From an uncultured Muribaculaceae bacterium (GTDB lineage: Bacteria > Bacteroidota > Bacteroidia > Bacteroidales > Muribaculaceae), in contig CAJTQH010000017.1 in assembly GCA_910578305.1 (NCBI GenBank), positions 5,460-30,730 of the forward strand: a DNA stretch of 25,271 nt. Direction: 5' to 3'. Below the pieces are notes generated by a model. That model ran no database searches and was not told the origin of the DNA. It saw only the letters and a program-made list of their open reading frames with translations. Positions 8,055 through 15,052 of the stretch are shown here, in pieces; positions within the stretch are counted from its first letter, which is position 1; every line of letters begins with the position of its first letter. A program made the translations under genes and the position numbers.

Positions 8055-9719
8055 TTATTCGCTGAGTTGATACAGGTAGCGTTTGATAGAGCGTTTGGGC
8101 GTTTTTTCAAATTCCTCGCTCATGAGTGTGAGTCTTGAAATCTGTGAATAGGCCGGAATCTCCTGATTGAGTACGGCGATGTTCTCGTTCATGACGTTTT
8201 CTATGCGTGATGCGTCCATGTTCTGTCGGTTGCAAAGTTCGTAGTCGGGGTAGATCAGGGCAACGAGTTTTCCATGGTCGGATATGATTACCGACTCGCT
8301 CACATATGGCATATTGTTGAGTCGCTGTTCGATTTCTTCTGGATAGATGTTCTGTCCCGATGGGCCGAGAATCATGTTTTTGTCGCGTCCGCGAAGATAT
8401 ATGAAGTCGTCGGAGTCTATACATCCTATGTCGCCGGTGTTTAGCCATCCGTCATCGGTAAGGACGGAGGCGGTGGCATCATCGTTTTTGTAATACCCGG
8501 TCATCACATTATCGCCTTTGACCCATATCACTCCGGGTATTGAAGTGCCGTCGGCTGAGTCTACGCGTGCCTTCATGCGTGTTACGATTCGTCCGCAAGA
8601 TCCTTTACGCGCTTCATTCCAAGGAGCATAAGATATGAGAGGAGCGCACTCTGTCATGCCGTAGCCTACGGTGAAGGGGAAGTCTATGCGGCGCAAAAAT
8701 TCCTCTACATCATGATTAAGACCGGCTCCGCCGATGATCATTTCATGCAGATTGCCTCCGAATGTGGCTGTGAGTTGCTGCTTGATTTTTGCGAGCAGAT
8801 GGTCATCGACAAAAGGCACTCGCATCAATATCTTCATCATAGGCTTTTCAAGCAGCGGGAATACCTTGGTTTTGATGATTTTTTCGATTATGAGAGGTAC
8901 GGCTACTATAAGTTTTGGCTTTACACGAGCAAATGCGTCCATGATTACACGTGGTGAGGGGGTGCGGGTGAGGAAGTGCATGTGGCAGCCTTTGACAAAT
9001 GGATGCAGAAGTTCAACCACGAGTCCGTACATGTGAGCCATGGGTAGCATGTTGACAAGTCCGTCACCTGGATTGAGGAAAGTGAGGTTGTCGATGGTAA
9101 ATTGTACGTTTGACCATAGTGCGCGATAGCTGAGCATTACACCTTTGGAAAATCCTGTTGAGCCAGAGGTGTAATTGATCAGTGCTAGTTCGTCGGGGCG
9201 CTCTACGTGGACTTTCAGGTTGGCGGCGGTAAAGCGCTCGGGATATTGACGACCGAAATATTCATTGAGGTGTGCGCGTGTATCGGCTAAAGCGTCGTTA
9301 TTACACAATAGTAGCGAATAGTCGTGCATGGCGAGAGCACCATAGATCCCAGGCATTGAAGCTGGATCGAGGTTTTCCCAGATAGCACTATCGACAAACA
9401 GCAGTTTTGATTCGCTGTGAGTGAGCAGATGGTGTATATTGTCGGGCTTGAATTCATGTAATATCGGTACCGCCACCGCGCCATATGTAACAGTACCTAT
9501 GAATGCTACGGCCCATTGGGCTGAATTGCGTCCGCAGATGGCTACTTTGTCGCCGGTACGTATGCCTGTGCGCTCGAATAGGATGTGTAGTTTGCTTACC
9601 TTGCGGGCTACGTCCTTATATTGGTATGATGTTCCGTTAAAATCAGTCAGAGCAGGTATTTCCCAGTTGTCGGTTATTGCCTGGAGTAGATATTCGTTAA
9701 GCGAAAGTTTCGTTTCCAT
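8055..9719 (-). CDS. AMP-dependent acyl-CoA synthetase / acyl-acid ligase
   Basis: Adenylate-forming enzyme of 554 residues, most like long-chain fatty acid-CoA ligases; activates an acid with ATP, then usually transfers it to CoA. Motifs in order: the P-loop YTSGSTGFSKG at 183-193, GYGMTE at 352-357, the ATP-ribose aspartate in NTGD (about 427-430), the hinge YLRGRDKNMI (441-450), GQNIYPEEIE (455-464), and a C-terminal catalytic lysine region TPKRSIKRYL. The open frame extends upstream to 9773, but the promoter elements at 9744-9774 overlap that stretch, so I take METKLSLNEY at 9719 as the start. Substrate length is not readable. It could instead feed acyl groups to a carrier protein. It shares a compact divergent control region with the TlpA-like gene. 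Confidence 0.88.
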   Translation of the reverse strand: METKLSLNEYLLQAITDNWEIPALTDFNGTSYQYKDVARKVSKLHILFERTGIRTGDKVAICGRNSAQWAVAFIGTVTYGAVAVPILHEFKPDNIHHLLTHSESKLLFVDSAIWENLDPASMPGIYGALAMHDYSLLLCNNDALADTRAHLNEYFGRQYPERFTAANLKVHVERPDELALINYTSGSTGFSKGVMLSYRALWSNVQFTIDNLTFLNPGDGLVNMLPMAHMYGLVVELLHPFVKGCHMHFLTRTPSPRVIMDAFARVKPKLIVAVPLIIEKIIKTKVFPLLEKPMMKILMRVPFVDDHLLAKIKQQLTATFGGNLHEMIIGGAGLNHDVEEFLRRIDFPFTVGYGMTECAPLISYAPWNEARKGSCGRIVTRMKARVDSADGTSIPGVIWVKGDNVMTGYYKNDDATASVLTDDGWLNTGDIGCIDSDDFIYLRGRDKNMILGPSGQNIYPEEIEQRLNNMPYVSESVIISDHGKLVALIYPDYELCNRQNMDASRIENVMNENIAVLNQEIPAYSQISRLTLMSEEFEKTPKRSIKRYLYQLSE

Positions 9720-9743
9720 ACGTTTTATAGATTTGTATGAATA

Positions 9744-9774
9744 CAAAGATAGTATAATTTGAGCATTTGACAAA
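9744..9774 (-). promoter_or_regulatory. Promoter for the acyl-CoA synthetase gene
   Basis: Minus-strand -7 box TATCTTTG at 9751-9744 and -33 TTTG at 9774-9771, spacer 19 nt. The box ends 24 nt before the ATG at 9719. Its upstream half overlaps the opposite promoter at 9758-9789. Confidence 0.75.
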
Positions 9775-9789
9775 TAATTGCTACCTTTG
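9758..9789 (+). promoter_or_regulatory. Promoter for the TlpA-like gene
   Basis: Plus-strand -33 TTTG at 9758-9761 and -7 box TACCTTTG at 9782-9789, spacer 20 nt; 26 nt from the box to the ATG at 9816. It interlocks with the divergent promoter at 9744-9774. Confidence 0.78.
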
Positions 9790-9815
9790 CCATATTAAAA
9801 TAAACTTTTTAAACA

Positions 9816-10886
9816 ATGAATATGAAAGCATTTATTGGCGTGATCGGAGCGGCTCTCGCAGCTTCATGCGCTACGGCTACTACGCCTCCCAATTATACTG
9901 TTAATGTGATGTTGACCCCGGATGAGGACGGAATGGTGGTGTATATGATGGACTACGATACGTCGTCTAAGATTGACAGCGCGCTCGTGGAGAACGGAGT
10001 GGCTCATTTTTCCGGCAATGTGACCGCTCCTTCGTATGTGCGTATGGTGTTCGAGGGATCTCGTATAGGTGATTTCATCCTTGAACCTGCTACCGTGACT
10101 CTGGCCCCCGCCGAGCGTAAACTCGACAGCGACGGCAAGATGCAGGGAGACCTGAACAAGTTGATAATGAGTCAGCGTGCTTTGGTGAAGCAGTATAATA
10201 GCCTTCCACAGGACTCGACCTCAATTGATGCCCGCAAGGACATCGTGGAGCGTTATGAGGCTCTGGCTGACTCTGCATTAGATGCTAATGCCGGCAATGT
10301 GCTTGGTTATGTCCTGTTTGTATCAAAAGACGGTCTGCGCAATAGTCTTGCCGATCTGGATGCGGCACTTGACAAATATCCGCAGTTCAAGACTTCAAAG
10401 CGGATGCAGTCGCTCCGTGATCATCTGCTGGTGAAGGAAGAGACTTCGGTAGGTCATAAATATAAGGATTTCGCAATTACAAATGATGGTAAGACCCAGC
10501 GTTTGAGTGACTATGTCGGAAACGGACATTACACATTAGTGGATTTCTGGGCAAGCTGGTGCGGTCCCTGTATTCGTGAAACAAAGGTTATAAAAGATCT
10601 TTACAACAAGTATAATGGCAAAGGACTCGAAGTCCTTGGGGTGGCTGTTTGGGATGAGCCGGCCAATACTCTGAAGGCTATTGAGGAGCATCAGTTGCCA
10701 TGGAATCAGATAATAAATGCTCAGACTATACCGACAGATCTTTATGGCATTTCTGGGATACCATGCATTATTCTTATCGATCCACAAGGCAATATCGTAA
10801 GCCGTGACAAGCAGGATCAGGATCTGATCGACGATGTTGATGCCGCTATGGCTACCATGCAGTCGTCAAAGCAGGACGTAGAGTAA
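9816..10886 (+). CDS. TlpA/ResA-like thiol-disulfide oxidoreductase with DUF4369-type N-terminal domain
   Basis: Envelope thioredoxin of 356 residues. The N-terminus has a short hydrophobic signal ending LAASC (C18), a borderline lipobox, so it may be a lipoprotein. Residues about 27-110 form a beta-rich DUF4369-like domain (SALVENGVAHFSGNV), then a helical linker, then a thioredoxin domain from about 212. The active site is WASWCGPC with the redox pair at 249 and 252. The cis-proline is in GISGIPCIILID: P316 is followed by Cys, where family members usually carry Thr or His. Likely role is keeping exported cysteines reduced or in cytochrome or envelope protein maturation; the partner is unknown. 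It stands alone between its promoter and the pheS promoter. Confidence 0.85.
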   Translation: MNMKAFIGVIGAALAASCATATTPPNYTVNVMLTPDEDGMVVYMMDYDTSSKIDSALVENGVAHFSGNVTAPSYVRMVFEGSRIGDFILEPATVTLAPAERKLDSDGKMQGDLNKLIMSQRALVKQYNSLPQDSTSIDARKDIVERYEALADSALDANAGNVLGYVLFVSKDGLRNSLADLDAALDKYPQFKTSKRMQSLRDHLLVKEETSVGHKYKDFAITNDGKTQRLSDYVGNGHYTLVDFWASWCGPCIRETKVIKDLYNKYNGKGLEVLGVAVWDEPANTLKAIEEHQLPWNQIINAQTIPTDLYGISGIPCIILIDPQGNIVSRDKQDQDLIDDVDAAMATMQSSKQDVE

Positions 10887-10897
10887 GGCTCATACTA

Positions 10898-10928
10898 TTT
10901 GTAGACACTGTGTTATTTTGTAAATTTG
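10898..10928 (+). promoter_or_regulatory. Promoter for pheS and downstream genes
   Basis: -33 TTTG at 10898-10901 and -7 TAAATTTG at 10921-10928, spacer 19 nt. The box ends 23 nt before the ATG at 10952. No leader-peptide or T-box-like structure fits in so short a leader. Confidence 0.75.
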
Positions 10929-10951
10929 CACTGCAAAAAAAATCACACAAT

Positions 10952-11971
10952 ATGATAGACAAGATAGATAATCTGAAAAATGAAATATCGGCTCTCACAG
11001 CTTCTTCAGCGGAAGAGGTGGAGGTGCTTCGTATAAAGTATCTGAGCAAGAAGGGCTCGGTATCGGTGCTGTTCAATGATTTCCGCACGGTGCCCTCCGA
11101 CCAGAAACGTGTCATAGGTCAGGCTCTCAATGAGCTGAAGAATATGGCTACCGATAAGATAAATTCGCTTCGCGAAGCTCTTGAATCGACCGACAGCGTA
11201 GATGCGTCGCTGGATCTTACACGTACTCCGGCAGTGATGCCCCTTGGTAGTCGCCATCCGCTTTCGCTGGTGCGCAATGAGATAATATCAATATTTTCAA
11301 GACTTGGCTTTACCGTGGCCGAAGGCCCTGAGATAGAGGATGACTGGCATGTGTTTTCTTCGCTAAATTTCGCTGCCGACCATCCGGCACGCGACATGCA
11401 GGATACATTTTTTATACAGCGTGATCCTGATGTGCTTTTGCGCACGCATACGTCGTCGGTACAGAGCCGTGTCATGGAGCATACACAGCCCCCGATCCGT
11501 ATTATCTGCCCCGGACGAGTGTATCGCAATGAGGCTATCTCGGCACGCGCACATTGTTTCTTCCATCAGGTAGAGGGTCTGTATGTCGACAAAAATGTGT
11601 CGTTTGCAGATCTGAAGCAGACACTGCTGTATTTTGCACGTGAAATGTTTGGCCCGGAGACCAAGATTCGTCTGCGTCCGAGCTATTTCCCCTTTACAGA
11701 GCCTTCGGCTGAAATGGATATCTCATGTAATCTGTGCGGAGGCAAAGGCTGTTCGTTCTGCAAGCATACCGGATGGGTTGAGATACTCGGCTGTGGTATG
11801 GTGGATCCGAATGTACTTGATGCGTGTGGTATAGACTCTAAGGTATACAGCGGATATGCTTTGGGTATGGGAGTGGAGCGTATTACCAATCTTAAATATC
11901 AGGTAAAGGATCTTCGTATGTTCTCGGAAAACGACCGTCGATTCCTCGAGGAGTTCCGGAGCGCGCACTGA
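10952..11971 (+). CDS. pheS: Phenylalanine-tRNA ligase alpha subunit
   Basis: Catalytic subunit of the alpha2-beta2 class II synthetase that charges tRNA-Phe; 339 residues, normal length. An N-terminal coiled-coil tRNA-binding region spans about residues 1-85. Then come DMQDTFFI, LLRTHTSSVQ, motif 2 GRVYRNEAIS, a zinc-type Cys-rich insertion CNLCGGKGCSFC, and motif 3 GYALGMGVERI. I chose ATG 10952 because the promoter and its usual 23-nt leader end there; the upstream open frame from 10910 runs through the promoter. pheT is not in this window and does not follow directly, so the two subunits are encoded apart, as in many Bacteroidetes. It heads a run with fluC/crcB, nth and tilS. Confidence 0.97.
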   Translation: MIDKIDNLKNEISALTASSAEEVEVLRIKYLSKKGSVSVLFNDFRTVPSDQKRVIGQALNELKNMATDKINSLREALESTDSVDASLDLTRTPAVMPLGSRHPLSLVRNEIISIFSRLGFTVAEGPEIEDDWHVFSSLNFAADHPARDMQDTFFIQRDPDVLLRTHTSSVQSRVMEHTQPPIRIICPGRVYRNEAISARAHCFFHQVEGLYVDKNVSFADLKQTLLYFAREMFGPETKIRLRPSYFPFTEPSAEMDISCNLCGGKGCSFCKHTGWVEILGCGMVDPNVLDACGIDSKVYSGYALGMGVERITNLKYQVKDLRMFSENDRRFLEEFRSAH

Positions 11972-12006
11972 TACAGGTCGTTAGATAATAAATATTTGTT
12001 CATGCC

Positions 12007-12390
12007 ATGGTGACAGAAATAATGCTTGTGGCCGCAGGAGGTGCCGTAGGCTGTGTATGTCGCTATGGCATGGAGCATTTAGAGTGGTTTGCCGATAAGG
12101 TTTATCATACAGTATTAATTAATGTGATCGGTTGCCTGCTGATGGGTGTGCTCTGGACGGTGATAGACCGTTGTGCCGGAAATTCATCATCGTTATGGTC
12201 GCGTCTACTTGTCACTGGTTTGCTTGGCGGATTTACCACTTTTTCGGCTTTTTCACTCCATCCTGTGCTGATGATGCGTTCGGGGCAGTGGATTGAAGCT
12301 GTAGGATATGTGACTATAACATTGGCAGGCGGATTTGCGGCATGTGCAATGGGTATGTATGCCGCTGAAAAAATCATCAGGGCAATATGA
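12007..12390 (+). CDS. crcB: Fluoride ion channel FluC (CrcB)
   Basis: Small dual-topology membrane protein (127 residues, four helices) that exports fluoride. Signature segments are present: GGAVGCVCRYG (residues 11-21), the conserved asparagine in LINVIGCLLMG (N39), and GLLGGFTTFSAFS (71-83), which includes the phenylalanine/threonine residues lining the fluoride path and the central sodium site. Only one copy is seen here; a single-copy channel works as a homodimer inserted in both orientations. It begins 35 nt after pheS, and its stop overlaps the nth start (ATGA at 12387-12390), implying translational coupling. I see no fluoride riboswitch in the 35-nt gap. Confidence 0.93.
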   Translation: MVTEIMLVAAGGAVGCVCRYGMEHLEWFADKVYHTVLINVIGCLLMGVLWTVIDRCAGNSSSLWSRLLVTGLLGGFTTFSAFSLHPVLMMRSGQWIEAVGYVTITLAGGFAACAMGMYAAEKIIRAI

Positions 12391-13028
12391 CAAAAAAGGA
12401 GCGATACAACAGAGTGATAGAGTGGTTTGAGCAGTCGATGCCAGTGGCTGAGACTGAACTGCATTATGAAAATCCATATCAGTTGCTTGTGGCGGTGATT
12501 CTATCGGCTCAGTGTACGGATAAACGTATCAATATGATTACTCCTGTTTTGTTCAAGGCATTTCCAACGCCTGAGGCAATGGCTGTATCATCGGCTGAAG
12601 AAATATTCGAGTATATACGATCGGTGTCGTATCCTAATAATAAAGCTCGCAATTTACTTGGAATGTCGCGTGAACTTGTTGAGCGTTTCGGAGGAGTGGT
12701 GCCAAACGATTTTGATGCGTTGGTTTCGCTTCCGGGTGTAGGACGCAAGACTGCCAATGTAATATTGTCGGTAGTGTTTGACCGTGCGGCTATGGCGGTG
12801 GATACTCATGTGTTTCGCGTGAGCGAGCGCCTGGGGCTTACTAATGGGAGCAAAAATCCGTTACAGACTGAGCGCGAACTTACTGCCAATATTCCGGAAC
12901 ACCTGATAGGCAGAGCTCATCATTGGCTTATATTGCATGGACGATATGTATGCAAGGCGCGGCGTCCCGATTGTTTGAATTGTGGACTTACATCTGTGTG
13001 TCATCATTACAGTCGTGAAAACAAGTGA
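12387..13028 (+). CDS. nth: Endonuclease III (DNA glycosylase/AP lyase)
   Basis: Base-excision repair enzyme that removes oxidised pyrimidines and cuts at the abasic site; 213 residues, standard length. The helix-hairpin-helix LPGVGRKTA (115-123) holds the catalytic lysine K121, and the catalytic aspartate is D139 in VDTHVFR. The C-terminal [4Fe-4S] cluster ligands follow the classic C-x6-C-x2-C-x5-C spacing at C189, C196, C199 and C205. The start overlaps the crcB stop by 4 nt. Confidence 0.97.
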   Translation: MTKKERYNRVIEWFEQSMPVAETELHYENPYQLLVAVILSAQCTDKRINMITPVLFKAFPTPEAMAVSSAEEIFEYIRSVSYPNNKARNLLGMSRELVERFGGVVPNDFDALVSLPGVGRKTANVILSVVFDRAAMAVDTHVFRVSERLGLTNGSKNPLQTERELTANIPEHLIGRAHHWLILHGRYVCKARRPDCLNCGLTSVCHHYSRENK

Positions 13029-13055
13029 TATTATTTGTGGATATCGGGTGTGGCA

Positions 13056-14354
13056 ATGAAATTGAATTGGTTTGAACAGCGAGTAGCGGATGGGATGCCG
13101 CCAGAGGTGTCTCCGTTGATTGTGGCACTGAGTGGCGGTGCCGATTCGGTAGCTTTGCTTGCAGCACTCTCGTCGATAGGGATGACTTGTGTGGCTGCAC
13201 ATTGTAATTTTCATCTGCGTGGAGCGGAAAGTGATCGTGATGAGCAATATGTGAGAGATGTGTGTGCTCGGCTTAATGTGAGATTATATGTGAAGCACTT
13301 TGATGTTGAGGCTTATCGGCAGTCTTGTAGAGGATCTGTGTCGGTGGAAATGGCATGTCGAGATTTGCGTTATGAGTGGTTTGAGACATTGCGTCTTGAT
13401 CTCGGAGCCGATGCTGTTGCGGTTGCTCATAATGCCGATGACAATGCTGAGACAATGTTGCTCAATCTGATGCGTGGCACAGGTATTTCCGGCCTGCGTG
13501 GCATGTTGCCTCGCACGGCGCGTCATATCGTGAGGCCGATGTTGCATATCCACCGGTGTGATATCGAACGGTATCTGGCCGAACTCGGGCTGGAATTTGT
13601 GACAGACAGTACGAATCTGATCAATGACTACAGCCGTAACAAAATGCGTAATCTGGTGATGCCGGTTATGCGCAAGTGTTTCGCCAATGCCGATATTGGT
13701 ATTCAGCATACACTGAGTGTTATGGCTGAGACTGATGCCTTTTATCGGGATGCTGTGGCTGTAAGATTACAGAAGTATGTCGTGGATGAAAACACGCTTG
13801 ATCTCAGACGGCTTGTGTCGGAAGATGTGCATGCTCGGCTATTGCTGTATGAATGGTGCAGTGACAAAGGCCTTTCATCATCTGTTATAGATGATATTCT
13901 GCATTGTGACAGTAGCGGACGTCGTTTCCCTTTGAGTGACGGAGAATATCTGCTTGTAGATAGAGGCCGTCTTATACATGTTGAAGCACTGAAGACATAT
14001 CGGGAATGGAATTTTGACGAGATATTTGAACTGTCTGTAGCATCGACCGATCAATTCATTCCTGTACGAGATGCTTGTATAGCTTATTTTGATGAATCTG
14101 TGCTTGATGGAGAGCCTTGGCAAGTACGTTCATGGCATGAAGGCGACATCATTGAGCCTTTTGGAATGCATGGCCGACGCAAGGTGAGTGATCTTTTTAC
14201 CGATGCCAAAGTGCCTGTGAGTAAGAAACACGCAATCCCGTTGCTTGTCAAGGATGGTCGTATACTTTGGGTGGCAGGAATAAGGGCATCGCGATACTTC
14301 CCCGTGACAGAACGTACGGAGCGGTTCGTTACTCTTCGTTATCGGAAAAAATGA
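13056..14354 (+). CDS. tilS: tRNA(Ile)-lysidine synthase
   Basis: Modifies the C34 of the CAU-anticodon tRNA-Ile to lysidine, so that it is charged with Ile and reads AUA. 432 residues from the ATG at 13056 (MKLNWFEQ); the frame is open back to a TTG at 13035, which I reject because the ATG is closer to the family start. The PP-loop SGGADS is at 26-31, followed by AAHCNFHLRGAESDRDEQYV-type sequence, VAVAHNADDNAETML and RGTGISGLRGM. The C-terminal TilS domain is present: WHEGDIIEPFGMHGRRKVSDLF and PLLVKDGRILWVAGIR. It lies 27 nt after nth and closes the pheS run. Confidence 0.95.
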   Translation: MKLNWFEQRVADGMPPEVSPLIVALSGGADSVALLAALSSIGMTCVAAHCNFHLRGAESDRDEQYVRDVCARLNVRLYVKHFDVEAYRQSCRGSVSVEMACRDLRYEWFETLRLDLGADAVAVAHNADDNAETMLLNLMRGTGISGLRGMLPRTARHIVRPMLHIHRCDIERYLAELGLEFVTDSTNLINDYSRNKMRNLVMPVMRKCFANADIGIQHTLSVMAETDAFYRDAVAVRLQKYVVDENTLDLRRLVSEDVHARLLLYEWCSDKGLSSSVIDDILHCDSSGRRFPLSDGEYLLVDRGRLIHVEALKTYREWNFDEIFELSVASTDQFIPVRDACIAYFDESVLDGEPWQVRSWHEGDIIEPFGMHGRRKVSDLFTDAKVPVSKKHAIPLLVKDGRILWVAGIRASRYFPVTERTERFVTLRYRKK

Positions 14355-14366
14355 TCGGCGAGTGAG

Positions 14367-14412
14367 AGCCGGATGTATATGTTGAATAGTGTAGTGTGCC
14401 TGTATTCCGGCT
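14367..14412. terminator. Possible bidirectional terminator between tilS and the response regulator
   Basis: AGCCGGA at 14367-14373 and TCCGGCT at 14406-14412 form a perfect 7-bp stem around a 32-nt loop, followed on the plus strand by ttatgtttt. It sits in the 74-bp gap between two convergent genes. The loop is long, so support is modest. Confidence 0.3.
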
Positions 14413-14428
14413 TTATGTTTTCAGTGTT

Positions 14429-15052
14429 CTATTTTTTCAATGGTATTATACCTAACTGCATGGCTCTTTTGATGGCTTCGGACATGGTTTTGCTGCAAAG
14501 TTTCTTGAGAATGTTGCTGCGATGATATTCGATGGCTTTCTCTCCGATTCCAAGAGCTTCGGATATATCATGATTGCTTTCTCCGTCGGATATGCGTCGG
14601 AGTATCTCAATGGCTTTTGACGACAATATACCGTTGGTCTGCAGTACTTCCATGCGTCTCCGGTCAAAAGCCGGACTATAATATTTCTCTCCGTTAGCCA
14701 CAAGTTCTATGGCTTGTACCAGTTCGATCACATTGTCGCCCTTAAGAACTATGCCGTCGAGATGTGCTTTGGACAGACGCTGAATGTTCCATAGTTCATC
14801 GTGCATGGTGTAGACGATGGTCGGCTTGCGCAGCCCCAGAGTGCGTAGATGTTCTATTAGGGTGAGCCCGTCAGTACTTCCGTCAAGTTGCAGATCGCAT
14901 ACCACGATGTCTATGTAGTCGGCTTTGCTGGCAAGTACCATGGCCTGTGCTGCAGAATTGGCTTTTATAACCTTGTAGCCGCTTGGCGACAGCATCCCAC
15001 TGATTCCTTCAAGTACTATTGGGTGGTCATCAATGATCAATAGCGTTTTCAT
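14429..15052 (-). CDS. NarL/LuxR-family response regulator
   Basis: Cytoplasmic DNA-binding output of a two-component system, 207 residues. The receiver domain (1-120) has the acidic pair D8-D9, the phospho-acceptor D53 in VVCDLQLDG, T82 and the conserved K104. The LuxR-type helix-turn-helix is at about 142-200 (SSKAIEILRRISDGESNHDISEALGIG then AIEYHRSNILKKL). Its start overlaps the stop of the histidine kinase by 4 nt (ATGA), so kinase and regulator are translationally coupled. Target genes are not evident; nothing next to it is obviously its target. Confidence 0.92.
   Translation of the reverse strand: MKTLLIIDDHPIVLEGISGMLSPSGYKVIKANSAAQAMVLASKADYIDIVVCDLQLDGSTDGLTLIEHLRTLGLRKPTIVYTMHDELWNIQRLSKAHLDGIVLKGDNVIELVQAIELVANGEKYYSPAFDRRRMEVLQTNGILSSKAIEILRRISDGESNHDISEALGIGEKAIEYHRSNILKKLCSKTMSEAIKRAMQLGIIPLKK

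Noticed and set aside
9720..9773. Upstream start for the acyl-CoA synthetase
   Set aside because: This stretch contains both elements of its own promoter, so it cannot be in the mRNA.
11972..12006. Fluoride riboswitch upstream of crcB
   Set aside because: The gap is only 35 nt and shows no pseudoknot-like pairing.
13035..13055. TTG start for tilS
   Set aside because: A normal ATG follows 21 nt later at the family start, and the added residues have no family resemblance I recognise.
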